Origin: AC-32 sp963728765 | GTDB lineage: Bacteria > Actinomycetota > Thermoleophilia > Gaiellales > Gaiellaceae | Length of the DNA: 64,000 nucleotides | Direction of reading: 5' to 3' | Assembly (NCBI GenBank): GCA_963728765.1 | Contig: CAVSKX010000005.1 | Span: 306,722-370,721 of the forward strand | Shown: in pieces, positions 52,312-61,500 of the stretch | Numbering within the stretch: position 1 is the stretch's first letter | How the letters are laid out: each line of letters opens with the position of its first letter | The notes under the pieces: model-generated | The model's input: only the letters and a program-made list of their open reading frames with translations | Database searches by the model: none | Told to the model about the DNA's origin: nothing | Position numbers and translations under genes: made by a program

Positions 52312-52668
52312 CTGACGCCACTCGAACACGCCCGCCGTATCGCCGGCCTCGCCCAGGAGAAGCTGGCGCAGGACGTCCTCATCCTCGACATGCGCCCCGT
52401 GTGCAGCTACACGGACTTCTTCGTGCTCGCGACCGGCCAGAACCCGCGGCAGACGAAGGCGATCTGGGACGAGGTGCACGAGCGCCTGAAGCACGACGAG
52501 GGCTCGCTCCCGCGCTCCGTCGCCGGCGAGCCGGAGGGCCGCTGGATCGTTGCGGACTACCTCGACGTCGTCCTCCACGTCTTCACCCCGGAGTCGCGGA
52601 ACTACTACCGGCTCGAAGAGCTGTGGGGCGACGTGCCGAGCATCGAGCTCGACGCGGCCGCCGTCTAG
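52312..52668 (+). CDS. rsfS: Ribosome silencing factor
   Basis: 118 residues if translation starts at CTG 52312, which follows AGAGGA by about 12 bases. No ATG, GTG or TTG lies in frame before the conserved 'IAGLAQEKLAQDVLILDMRP' and 'CSYTDFFVLATGQNPRQTKA'. An ATG at 52390 would remove the core helix. Binds L14 and blocks subunit joining under starvation. Linked to nadD as in most bacteria. Confidence 0.88.
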   Translation: MTPLEHARRIAGLAQEKLAQDVLILDMRPVCSYTDFFVLATGQNPRQTKAIWDEVHERLKHDEGSLPRSVAGEPEGRWIVADYLDVVLHVFTPESRNYYRLEELWGDVPSIELDAAAV

Positions 52669-52693
52669 CTTCGAGGGTACACTTCGCCCTTCT

Positions 52694-52766
52694 GGGGCCG
52701 TAGCTCAGCTGGGAGAGCATCGCGCTGGCAGCGCGAAGGTCACGGGTTCGAGCCCCGTCGGCTCCA
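52694..52766 (+). tRNA. tRNA-Ala (anticodon GGC)
   Basis: 73-nt cloverleaf: acceptor GGGGCCG/CGGCTCC with a G-T pair, anticodon stem CGCGC/GCGCG with loop TGGCAGC (GGC), T-loop TTCGAGC, discriminator A. Confidence 0.96.
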
Positions 52767-52785
52767 CTCCTATCCGCTGCCGCAG

Positions 52786-53799
52786 CTAGGTGTGCCGCGA
52801 GGCGCCGTTCGGGCCTCCGCAGTGCGCGAGCACCAGCGCCGCCGCCTCTCGCGCCCGGCAACCGCGCGGGAGATCGACGTCGTAGATCGGGATCGTCTCG
52901 GCCAGGGCGTTGCAGACGTCGAGCTGGAGCTGCAGCACGTGGGGCGCGCGGAGGTAGTCGACGACGGTCGCCCTGAGCAGCAGCTCGAGCGGCGCCGGCC
53001 CCGCGTGCGTGATCGCCACACGCTCCACCGCTGAATCCGGGCGGAGCAGGTAGATCCGGGCGAGCGGCAACGGCGTGGCGATCGGGGCGGGCGCGAGCAT
53101 CAGCTTGTCGCTCCGGCCGACACAGTCACCGATGCGGGCACGCTGGGTCGACGGCACGCGCTCGAACTCGGCCCGCTCGATGCTCAGACGTGCCGGTCCC
53201 GGATGGGCGACGACGCCGGCCGGCGTCAGCTCGACCGCCAGCGCGTCGTCGGTCACGAACTTGGCGCCGCGCGCGACCAGATGCGCGGTGAACGCCGTCT
53301 TGCCGCTGTCCTGCGGGCCGAGGAACCCCACCACCCGGCCGCCGATCGCGACGCTGCTCGAGCGGACGAGATGAAGGCCCTGCAGGCAGGCCACGAGCGG
53401 GAGGATCTTGCCGAAGAAGAGCCGCTGCCAGCGCGCGAACGGCACGCGCGGCAGCGCCGACTCGACGGACGCTCCGTCGGGCGAGACCAGGTGCCGCCCG
53501 TAGTAGGGGGCCCACACGCGGTAGCCGAAGCCGTCGCGGCTGTCGACGCGCAGGAAAAGCCGGCCGTCCGGGTGCCGCCGCTCGTGGAGGACGCGCCCCT
53601 CGGCGACCGGCCACGCACCGTCGATCTCCTCTGCGCTCGTCTCGCGCCACGTGGTGAGACGCGGCGGGAGCGGATCGTCGACAGGCTGCAGGCCCGGGAT
53701 CGGCTTCGCCGACTCGATCACGACCCCGAACGCATGTCCGCGCCGGGATGGTGAGAGCACGCCGGCCGGTCGTACCGGCTGCAGCTCAACCGTCGCCAT
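52786..53799 (-). CDS. HPr kinase-like P-loop protein
   Basis: ATG 53799 gives 337 residues. P-loop 'GFLGPQDSGKTAFTAHLVAR' (Gly161-Thr168) followed by 'AKFVTDDALAVE', the Walker A and acidic pair of the HPrK/P C-terminal fold. 'HLVRSSSVAIGGRVVG' precedes it. No HPr or PTS genes are near. Stand-alone relatives occur in peptide-modification and surface-polymer clusters, where they phosphorylate peptides or sugars. The region upstream of its start is duplicated at 54629-54795. Confidence 0.8.
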   Translation of the reverse strand: MATVELQPVRPAGVLSPSRRGHAFGVVIESAKPIPGLQPVDDPLPPRLTTWRETSAEEIDGAWPVAEGRVLHERRHPDGRLFLRVDSRDGFGYRVWAPYYGRHLVSPDGASVESALPRVPFARWQRLFFGKILPLVACLQGLHLVRSSSVAIGGRVVGFLGPQDSGKTAFTAHLVARGAKFVTDDALAVELTPAGVVAHPGPARLSIERAEFERVPSTQRARIGDCVGRSDKLMLAPAPIATPLPLARIYLLRPDSAVERVAITHAGPAPLELLLRATVVDYLRAPHVLQLQLDVCNALAETIPIYDVDLPRGCRAREAAALVLAHCGGPNGASRHT

Positions 53800-53970
53800 T
53801 GGCGCCCACCTATAGCCTCCCTTGGTCCGCAATCAGCGGCCAGGCCCGCCCTGGGTCAACACTAGGATGCGACGAGCGCCGGATGAAAGGCCGGACCGGC
53901 GAAACCCTCCGGGCGGCGAGGACGCGCTGGCCGTTCGCCTAGGTGGGTGCAATCCAGGTGGATTAAGCCG
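53766..53970 (-). repeat. Duplicated leader region, copy A
   Basis: Covers the first codons of the HPrK-like gene ('MATVELQPVR') and about 170 bases before it. Shared with copy B: the block TGGCCGCTGATTGCGGAC, GGGAGGC, ATAGG, and farther up the GCTGGCCGTTCGCCTAGG region. TTGACC stands 17 bases before CTGATT, a possible promoter; copy B has TTGGCA at 18. Confidence 0.6.
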
Positions 53971-54059
53971 AGCGGGACGTGGCCGAGCGCGACGACCGCG
54001 CTGACCGTCCCGTTGATGCCCTCCGCGGCGACGCCGACGAAGAGCGACGTGCCCGTCAC
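53862..54059 (-). CDS. Possible small protein (65 aa)
   Basis: GTG 54059 with GGAGG 12 bases upstream. 'VTGTSLFVGVAAEGINGTVS' and 'AVVALGHVPLGLIHLDCTHL' read as a hydrophobic, Gly-rich segment, then a Pro/Arg-rich end. No similarity known, and half of it lies in the duplicated leader region, so it may be chance. Confidence 0.25.
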   Translation of the reverse strand: MTGTSLFVGVAAEGINGTVSAVVALGHVPLGLIHLDCTHLGERPARPRRPEGFAGPAFHPALVAS

Positions 54060-54099
54060 CGAACGGGCGTGCCTCCATCCACGAGGCCGCGCTAGTCGG

Positions 54100-54555
54100 T
54101 CACGACGATCGTCGTCGGCGCGACCTTGGCCGGCCGTGGCGTGGCCGCCTGGACCTGTGGGCTGCCGCTGTGGGCACGCGCTCCAGAGCCGGCTCGGGCT
54201 CCGGTTCAGGCGGAGGCGGTGGTGGCACGACATGCGCCTCGATCGCGGCCACGACGGTCGAAGGCTCCTCGGGCTCGTCGATCGGCGACCAGTCGCGACG
54301 ACGGAACGTCAGTGCGTACCACGTTCGCCCGCGCGCCCAAGGCTCCCAACCCTCATCTTTGAGCTGCTCGACCAGCGCCTGGTGCGCTTCGAGCGCCGCA
54401 CCCGACTGCACCGGCGGGCGCTCGCGGGAGCGGAAGAACGGCGAGCCGACCGGCTCCCCGACCTGCGGCACGGCGTAGAAAGCGCACTTGACGTAGCCGC
54501 GCCAGAAGACGATCTCACAGGTCTCGAACGTGTGGGCGGCGTCACGCTCCGCCAT
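54100..54555 (-). CDS. Hypothetical protein with Pro/Glu-rich tail
   Basis: ATG 54555, 151 residues (a GTG one codon up is possible). 'MAERDAAHTFETCEIVFWRG' and 'YVKCAFYAVPQVGEPVGSPF' form a beta-rich head, and 'QALVEQLKDEGWEPWARGRT' an alpha/beta end. A Pro/Glu stretch ('VPPPPPPEPEPEPALERV') and basic tail follow. Its ATG shares an A with the stop of the 36-codon gene before it (TGATG), a coupled pair. Function unknown. Confidence 0.6.
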   Translation of the reverse strand: MAERDAAHTFETCEIVFWRGYVKCAFYAVPQVGEPVGSPFFRSRERPPVQSGAALEAHQALVEQLKDEGWEPWARGRTWYALTFRRRDWSPIDEPEEPSTVVAAIEAHVVPPPPPPEPEPEPALERVPTAAAHRSRRPRHGRPRSRRRRSS

Positions 54556-54665
54556 CACGCGGGGGCGGCGACCGCCGGTTCGAAGGAGGGCCGTGCGACA
54601 TCCCGGCGCAGGGCTGGTGGGAGCGAGCCACCCGCTCGTACCGGCTGCAGGTCACCCGTCGCCAT
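54555..54665 (-). CDS. 36-residue peptide gene sharing its start with the HPrK-like gene
   Basis: ATG 54665 after TAGGAG at a good distance. The peptide starts 'MATGDLQPVRAGGSLPPAL' and ends 'AVAAPA'. Ten of the first fifteen residues agree with the HPrK-like protein's start, and the upstream DNA is shared too. Stop overlaps the next start (TGATG). Either a true small peptide or the truncated 5' end of a second HPrK-like gene. Confidence 0.5.
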   Translation of the reverse strand: MATGDLQPVRAGGSLPPALRRDVARPSFEPAVAAPA

Positions 54666-54795
54666 TGCTGCTCTCCTATCGCCTCCCAAAAGTCCGCAAT
54701 CAGCGGCCAAGCCCGGCCCCTTGCCAACTGTAGACGCAGTCGCGCAGAGGGCGCGCTAGCCGTTCGGCTAGGTGCGCCAGAGTTGATCAGGCCAC
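54629..54795 (-). repeat. Duplicated leader region, copy B
   Basis: Roughly 80% identical by eye to copy A over the best stretch: GTACCGGCTGCAG, CCGTCGCCATT, GTCCGCAATCAGCGGCCA and the CTAGCCGTTCGGCTAGG block. The start codon and ribosome binding region lie inside it. Confidence 0.6.
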
Positions 54796-54838
54796 GAACC
54801 CGGCCGTGCCACGTCGGCTCCTTCGCAACGAGGCTTAG

Positions 54839-55003
54839 AAGGGTTCCCGGCCGCGGCAGAACCCGTCGGTGCGGCAGGAGACGCAGGGGCGGATCGATCG
54901 CGACACGTGGACACACGGCTCCTCGGCCGAGCGGCAACACTGGTTCCAGACCGGCTACCGCGCGGGCAAGCCGGCCGCCTGCGACACGCGCGGCAAGCTC
55001 TAG
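54839..55003 (+). pseudogene. C-terminal remnant of a neutral zinc metallopeptidase (YpfJ-like)
   Basis: The frame open from 54839 ends at 55003 and reads 'VRQETQGRIDRDTWTHGSSA' then 'ERQHWFQTGYRAGKPAACDT', the conserved tail of this family ('THGSS.QR..WF..G...G....CDT'). There is no start codon and the HExxH catalytic part is absent, with a stop at 54836. It overlaps the end of the DNA glycosylase gene by 4 bases. Confidence 0.6.
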
Positions 55004-55872
55004 ACCCAGTCGCGGGTCAGGTAGAGCCAGAACGCAAGGCCGGCGTAGTCGCGGTAGCGGCGGAAGCGGCGCTCGATCGTGCGGTCGGCGGCCTTGCGGC
55101 CGTTAAGACGCGCGTACGTCGGCCGCGTCCACGAGTCCAGGATCAGGCGGGAGTACCGTCCGAGAAGCATCATCATGTGGGCCGTCGCGTAGGGGCCGCA
55201 GCCGGGCAGGGTGATCAGGCGCTCGGCCACCTCGTCGTCGCCGAGCGCAGGGTCGTTCAGTGCCTCGAGGTCGAGGATCCCGTCTGCGACGCTGGCCGCC
55301 AGCGAGCGGAGGTAGGCGCCGCGGTAGCCGGCTCGCACGACGTCGCGGTAGAAGTCGTCGTCCGCCTCGGCCATCGCGGCCGGAACCGGGAAGGCGCGGC
55401 GTCCGTCCGGCGCCTCCTCGCCGAGGTGGTCGACGAGCGCCGTCGTCATACGCACCGTGGCCGACCACGCGCAGTTGGTCGTGCAGATCGTCTTGACGAC
55501 GTCCTCGAAGACGGTCGGGCTCCGCATCATCCGGCCCGCACCGGCGGCGGCCCAGCCCAGCTCCGGGTCCTCGCGCGCGAGTGCGTAGAAGACTGACAGG
55601 TCGTCGTCGAGGCGGAGCATGTGCCGGATCGTGCCCACCACCCCCGCGCGCGGACCGCGGCCGGTGACTCGTGCCGTCCCGGCCGAGCCGTCGCCGACGT
55701 GGACGGTCGTCGCCCCCCGCGGCAGCGCCAGGGTCGTCGTCAGCGTCGCAGCCTCTGCGTCGATCTCGTTCGGCGGCAGATCGGCGACGCCGTGCGAGGC
55801 GAGCGTCCGCCGCAGGTCGACGGCCTCGCCGCCTGCGCCAACGAGCTCGAGCTCGGCCTTCCAAGGGCGCAC
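55000..55872 (-). CDS. HhH-GPD superfamily DNA glycosylase (AlkA-like)
   Basis: 290 residues, GTG 55872. The helix-hairpin-helix 'LITLPGCGPYATAHMMMLLG' is followed by 'SRLILDSWTRPTYARL', whose Asp fits the catalytic Asp of the superfamily. 'VVKTICTTNCAWSATVRMTT' corresponds to the start of the HhH-GPD domain. An AlkA-type N-terminal beta domain precedes. No iron-sulfur Cys cluster. Probably removes alkylated bases. Confidence 0.85.
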   Translation of the reverse strand: MRPWKAELELVGAGGEAVDLRRTLASHGVADLPPNEIDAEAATLTTTLALPRGATTVHVGDGSAGTARVTGRGPRAGVVGTIRHMLRLDDDLSVFYALAREDPELGWAAAGAGRMMRSPTVFEDVVKTICTTNCAWSATVRMTTALVDHLGEEAPDGRRAFPVPAAMAEADDDFYRDVVRAGYRGAYLRSLAASVADGILDLEALNDPALGDDEVAERLITLPGCGPYATAHMMMLLGRYSRLILDSWTRPTYARLNGRKAADRTIERRFRRYRDYAGLAFWLYLTRDWV

Positions 55873-55952
55873 GTCAGGTCGAACGAGCGGAGCGGCGACG
55901 CATTCCCACGATTACGTAGCGAAGCGTTGAGGCCGCCGAAGTCGGCGGTTGC

Positions 55953-57089
55953 TCAGGCGAGGATCACGTCAGCGACGCGCGCGCCGATCGCCAGGCACGC
56001 AGTTGCCGCGGGAGAGGGCGCGTTCACGACGTGCAGGACGTTTCCCTCGTGCTCGAGCAGGAAGTCGTCCACGAGCGTCCCGTCGCGTCCGACCACCTGT
56101 GCCCGGATCCCGCACGGGCCGAATGCGACGTCGGCAGGGTCGATGTCCGGCACGTACCGGCGCATCTCGCGCACGGCCGCGCGCTTGACGACGTCCCGCC
56201 AGAGCTCGAGCGCTCCCGTCCGCCAGTAACGGCGTGCGAGCCGCCACAAGCCCCGCGAGCCGGCCAAGTCGAGCGCGTCGCGCCGATCGAAGCCGAGGCG
56301 CCGGTAGCGCTCGCGTGCCAGCGACGGCACCGCGTTCGGCCCCGCCCAGACCGCCTCGTCGTGACGCCGCGTGAAGTGGACGCCGAGGAACGGGAACGCC
56401 GGGTCGGGCACCGGGTACACGAGGCCGCGGATCAGTCGAGCTGACGGCCCGCGTAGGACGAAGTAGTCGCCTCTGAAGGGGACGATTCTGTGCTCGGTGG
56501 GGGCGAGTCGGTCCGCCTGGAGCCCGGCGCAGACCACGACGCGGCCAGCTGCGAGCTCGTCCACGCGTTCGACTTTCTGGCCGAGCAGCACCTCGCCGCC
56601 CTTTGCTCGCACGTCGTCCGCGAGCGCATGCAGGACCGCCTGGAAGTCGATCACCGCGCTCTCCGGCACGTGCAGGCCCCTGAACCCCGAGACGTGCGGC
56701 TCGATCGCGCGAAGCTCGTCCGGATCGAGCTCGCGCACGCCCTCGACGCCGTTTGCGACGGCGCGCTGCGCCAGCTCGTCGAGCCTAGGCAACTCGCTCG
56801 CTGATGTGGCGACGATCACCTTCCCGCGCAAGGTGTAAGGGATGCCGTGCTCGTGTGCGAACGCCTCCAAGGCTGTGCGTCCCTCCCGGCACAACGTCGC
56901 CTTGAGGGAGCCCGGCGCGTAATAGACGCCGGCGTGAACAACGCCGGAGTTGCGGCCGCTTTGATGCAGCCCGAGCTCGGGCTCCTTCTCGAACACCGCG
57001 AGTCGCGCGCCCGGCCGCCGGTCCAGCAGTGCACGTGCCGTCGCGAGCCCGATGAGCCCGCCCCCGACGACCGCGAAGTCGAGCCTCAC
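55953..57089 (-). CDS. lhgO: L-2-hydroxyglutarate oxidase
   Basis: 378 residues. FAD Rossmann start 'FAVVGGGLIGLATARALLDR', then 'HQSGRNSGVVHAGVYYAPGS', a hallmark of LhgO, 'LRGKVIVATSASELPRL', 'IVPFRGDYFVLRG', and C-terminal 'NVLHVVNAPSPAATACLAIG'. Oxidises L-2-hydroxyglutarate to 2-oxoglutarate at the membrane. Overlaps the DUF4038 gene by 4 bases, so co-transcribed with it. Confidence 0.92.
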   Translation of the reverse strand: MRLDFAVVGGGLIGLATARALLDRRPGARLAVFEKEPELGLHQSGRNSGVVHAGVYYAPGSLKATLCREGRTALEAFAHEHGIPYTLRGKVIVATSASELPRLDELAQRAVANGVEGVRELDPDELRAIEPHVSGFRGLHVPESAVIDFQAVLHALADDVRAKGGEVLLGQKVERVDELAAGRVVVCAGLQADRLAPTEHRIVPFRGDYFVLRGPSARLIRGLVYPVPDPAFPFLGVHFTRRHDEAVWAGPNAVPSLARERYRRLGFDRRDALDLAGSRGLWRLARRYWRTGALELWRDVVKRAAVREMRRYVPDIDPADVAFGPCGIRAQVVGRDGTLVDDFLLEHEGNVLHVVNAPSPAATACLAIGARVADVILA

Positions 57090-58516
57090 GCCGCCGTCAG
57101 CACCAGGACCCAGTCGCGACCCCCCTCGTGGTTCCGACCGGGCGCGGTGAGGTCGAGGCTCCTGCGGGCGGCGAAGGGTGAGCCCTGCACGGCGGTGTAC
57201 CTGCCCGACGTCGGGTCGTACCAGCTCGCGTGTACCCGGCCCGCCATCCGCCTCGTGGCGACCCCGATCGTGCCGCCTTCGGGCAGGTACGCGATCGCGA
57301 GCCTCCCGTCCGGCGTCGCGGCGGTGGTGACGTAGTCGCTCGACGCCACGTTGTGGTTCGGCGTGAAAGTTCCGTAGCCCTTCGTGACGATCCGGTGCCC
57401 AAGATCGGGGACGAGCCGAAACCAGCGGCGGCGCGCGAGGAGGTTGACGAGGTAGCCGAGTTGCGCGCTCCCCTTGGTATCGAGGTTGCGCTTCCAGCCG
57501 TCGGCGAACTGCCAGGTGAAGTGGTTCCCGTAGAACTGCCCGGTCGCTCCGCTCAGCGCCGTCCAGTACTCCTGCCGCCGCAGCGTCTGCGGGCTGCCGT
57601 AGGAGGTCGACGACTGGTTCTGCTCGAACTCATAGCCGGCCTCGAGCAGGAAGACCGGCACCGGCGGCCGTCGCTCGTACTCCCGGAGCACCTTGGCGTA
57701 CGTCGCGAAGTAGGTGTACGCCGCATCGAGCTTGACGACGCCTCGCCAGCGCGGATCGTCGCGGGAGGAGCTTCTGAGGTAGTTCAGCTCAACGGTCTGG
57801 AGCGCCGCCGGGTCGGCAGAGCGGATGCCGAGCGCGACCGCGCGGGCGAGCGTGTCGTCCGCCTGATCCTTCCAGGTCTGAAAGTCGTTTCCGCTCAGCC
57901 AGACGATGTTGCGGAAGCCACGGAACCGCCGCCCGACGAACCGCCCGTACGCCGCGTCTCCAGCCGTGCCGTTGCTCCTCAGCACGTCGAGCCAGCCTCC
58001 GGTCTCGATCGGGTCGAGGAAGACGGCTATGCCCGCCCGCTGAGCGAGCCGGAGCATCGCCGCTGCACGGTTGAAGTAGGCGGGGTTCGGCGTTGAGAGG
58101 TCGCCTGCGCGCCTGAAGGGGGCGATGCCGTCGAAGGTCGACCCGTCCGAGCGGCAGCCCGTGTAAGTCGTGCAGAGCAGGTTGACCCAGAGCGCGTCGA
58201 ACCCAGCGGCCTTGCGGTTGGCGATGTAGGCGGCCGCGTCCTTCACGCTCAGGTTCCCGATCAGCGCCTGGGGCGAGTCGCCGACGATCATGAATGGCAC
58301 GCCGCGCCGGTCGACGAGGTAGCGGTGGTTCTTCGAGACGTGGAGCGGATAGGCGTAGTGCCGCGCGGCGGTGACGACCTTCGGAGGGGGCACCTGCGTG
58401 GCGGCGGCGAACTCCCAGCCGCGCGGGGACGCCCCCGCGGCGCCGACGGCGACGAGGCCCGACAGCGACACGAGGAGCGCTGTCGTCTGCACCGCGCTGC
58501 TTCGGAGCAGTCCCAC
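57086..58516 (-). CDS. Secreted DUF4038 / apiosidase-like glycoside hydrolase
   Basis: 476 residues with signal peptide ('TALLVSLSGLVAVGAAGA'). The (beta/alpha)8-like catalytic part starts 'HRYLVDRRGVPFMIVGDSPQ' and contains 'AAYIANRKAAGFDALWVNLL', 'GFRNIVWLSGNDFQTWKDQA' and 'VFLLEAGYEFEQNQ' (Glu likely catalytic). A C-terminal beta domain follows ('ASWYDPTSGRYTAVQGSPF'), the DUF5060-like end of the family. Degrades plant or microbial glycans outside the cell. Confidence 0.87.
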   Translation of the reverse strand: MGLLRSSAVQTTALLVSLSGLVAVGAAGASPRGWEFAAATQVPPPKVVTAARHYAYPLHVSKNHRYLVDRRGVPFMIVGDSPQALIGNLSVKDAAAYIANRKAAGFDALWVNLLCTTYTGCRSDGSTFDGIAPFRRAGDLSTPNPAYFNRAAAMLRLAQRAGIAVFLDPIETGGWLDVLRSNGTAGDAAYGRFVGRRFRGFRNIVWLSGNDFQTWKDQADDTLARAVALGIRSADPAALQTVELNYLRSSSRDDPRWRGVVKLDAAYTYFATYAKVLREYERRPPVPVFLLEAGYEFEQNQSSTSYGSPQTLRRQEYWTALSGATGQFYGNHFTWQFADGWKRNLDTKGSAQLGYLVNLLARRRWFRLVPDLGHRIVTKGYGTFTPNHNVASSDYVTTAATPDGRLAIAYLPEGGTIGVATRRMAGRVHASWYDPTSGRYTAVQGSPFAARRSLDLTAPGRNHEGGRDWVLVLTAA

Positions 58517-58522
58517 GGCGGC

Positions 58523-61500
58523 TTACGGCAGGAGGCCGTATGCCGTCAGCTGGGTCTGCCCGGTTACGAACACCTTGCCGTTCGCGACCAGCGGAATGGT
58601 GAACTTGGCCGCGATATCCATGGTGTCGCGCGTGCCGGCCTGTGAACTGTCCCAAAGCTCTTTGAGCACGCCGTTCCCCGAGTTCGCCGGGTCGAACGCG
58701 AACAGGACTGCGGGGTTCGTCGTGCCGTTGCGTTGCACGGCCCAGAGGATCCCGTTGGAGGAGCCATTTGCCGAAACCGCTAGTGCCGCGCCGCGGTCCG
58801 GGAAAGTCATGCTCGATTTGTAAGTCGCGCTTGTCGAGAGCAGGCCGTCCGTCAGCTGGAACGCCTGCACCGTGTCGGCGAGCGGACCGAAGAAGACGTA
58901 ACCATTCCAGTAGACAGGCGCGCTGAAGTTCCCGGGTTCCGGCGAGCCATTCGGGAAGATGTTCGGCAGAGTCTGGACGATGTTGTTCGTGGTCGTGCTG
59001 TAGTGGCCCATGTTGTCGCGGTCGACGAGGTAGATCGTGCCGTCCTTGCCGGAACTGACCATCTCGTGCGGGTGGGCGCCTGGCTGGTCGGGCAGGAGCA
59101 GCGCGGCGCCTGAGCCCAGGTCGTGGTTCCCCTGGTTGAGCGCTTCCTGGTTGAACGGCGTGAAGTAGTCCTGAACCACACCCGCCGTCGACATCCTGAC
59201 GTAGCTGTCGCCCCAGTCGCGCCCGCCGGTGTTGCCGTCGAACTCTCCGTCGCCGGTGATGTAGTAGATCGACCCGGTCGAGTCGGCCGAGAGGCCGGCG
59301 CCGCTCATCCACACGCCCGCGCCCTCCTGATCCGGCGTCGCGTTGAAGATCAGCGTGCGCTGGAGGGTCGATGCGTTGTACCCGAAGATCCAGCCATGGT
59401 AGGGCTGCACGTCGCCGTGGCTCGCGAAGCCGAAGTACACGACGCCGTTCAGCAGCAGCAGGCCGGTGCGCTGGTTCTCGCGCAGGGGGTTGAACGGCAC
59501 TTGTCCCCCGCTGGACCCGGCGCCGCTTCCGGGAACGCTGCCCTGGATCACGACCGGGCTGCCGAACTTCTCCGCGCCGGTCGTGATGTCGAGCGCGTGC
59601 AACCGTTGAACGTAGGAGGACCCCTCCTTCGTCTTCGCCACGACGTACATGGTGTTGGTCGTCGGGTCGATCACGGGAGTGCTCGTGATACCGATCTCAG
59701 GCTGGATGTCGCAGCACTCACCGGTGTCGTTCGCCGGCACCGTCGTAACGCTCGGCGGGTTGATGAAGCTGTCCCTCCACAGCGGCGTCGTCGACCGGCC
59801 GTCTGCGTCGTATGCGTACACGCTGTCGTGCTCGGTCGCCACGTAGACGACGTTGTGAGCGCCCTGCCCGGGGATCGAGACGTTCTCGACGTAGAGCGGC
59901 GACGCAATCGCCTGACCGTCGAGCGGTCGCGTGAACAGCTTTCCGAAGCTCGACGTGTTGACGTTATTCGGCGTGAGCACCGTCTCGTTCACGTTCTGGC
60001 CGGTACGCAGGTTGTCGTTGTGGAACGTGAACGTCCCGGCGTAGTTCGTCGAGTAGGCCGTTGCGCTGCCGGACTGGCCGCCGCTCGCCGAGGCCGTGAC
60101 CGTGTGTGAGCCGGCGGTCGACGGGGCCGCGTAGACGCCGCCGCTGCTGATGGTTCCGACCGTGCTCGAGCCCCCGGCGATGCCGTCGACCGACCACGTC
60201 ACCGCCGGTGTGCCGCCGCCGGGCTGGGACGGGGTGAACTGCTGCGTCTGTCCGGGCGTGAGCGACGCCTGGCGTGGCGAGACGAGCAAGCCGGTAAATG
60301 CGGTGACGGGATCCGAGTACGGCCCCAGCGTGCCGTTCGCGTCGATCGCACGGACGCGGTAGGTGTAGCTCGTCGCGACCGTCACGCCGGTGTCGTTGTA
60401 CGACGTGCCGGTCGGCGCGGCGATCTGTGCGAAGTTCGAGCACCCGGCGCTCTGGCACCGCTCGACGCGGTAGCCGGTGACGCCCGCAGAGTCGATCGAT
60501 GGGCCCCACGTCAGGTCGACTTCGGTGCCGCTCACGACGTTGGCGGTCAGGTTCGTCGGCGGCGAGGGCACGGGCGGTGTCCCGCCGACGGGAATTGCCA
60601 TGTCGGCCTGGATCTGCGACGCGGTGATCGCGGTGTTGTAGATCCGGACGTCATCGATCTTCCCGGCGAAGAACTGGCCGTAGATGCTGTCGCCGCCGAT
60701 GGAGAGCTGATTATTCGAGGTCGCGATGGCGCCCGCCTGAGGCTGAGTGGAGACGAGAGTGCCGTTGACGTACAAGCGCAGCGCCGAGCCGTCGTACGTG
60801 AGGCTGAGGTACGACCAGGTGTTCGCCGGAAGTGCGGCCGAGCCGACAACATTGCCGTTCGCGCCACCGAAGGTGCCGCCGCCGACGGGGTTGGCGCCGC
60901 CGACCGAGGTCGCCTCCAGATAGTAGTTGTCGTTCCCCTTGTAGATCGCGTCGCGCCAGGCGCTCGAGACGGACGACGGGTCGACCCACGCCTCGAGCGT
61001 CATTCCCGACGTCAGCTGCAGCGACGGCGAGTTCTGAACGGTCACGTCGGCATTCGAGCCGTTGAACGACAGTGCACCGCCATGCTCGCCTGCGGTCGTC
61101 CAGGTCGCGTTCACGAGCGTGCCGTTGTTCCCGTTCCCGGAGCGGTCCGACGCGGTCGCACCGGCCCCTTCGTCGAACGAATACGCCGCGACGAGACCAC
61201 CGCCGACCGCAGTCACGGCCGTCGCGGTGTTCGAGACCGGGCCGATGTTGCCCGCGGCGTCCATCGCCCGCACCTGGTAGCTGTAACTCGTGTTCGGCTG
61301 AAGCCCGGCTGTGTCTCTGTACGTGGTCGCGGTCCCCGTCAGCTGGACGAGATGCGACAGGTCGGTGCACCCGGCGCCCGTGCAGCGGTCGATGCGATAG
61401 CCGGTGACGCCGACGTTGTCGCTCGCGGCACCCCAGCTGAGATCGATCTCGCTTGCGCCGACGTTCGAGGCGGTGAGGGTGCCAGGCGCCGATGGTGGCT

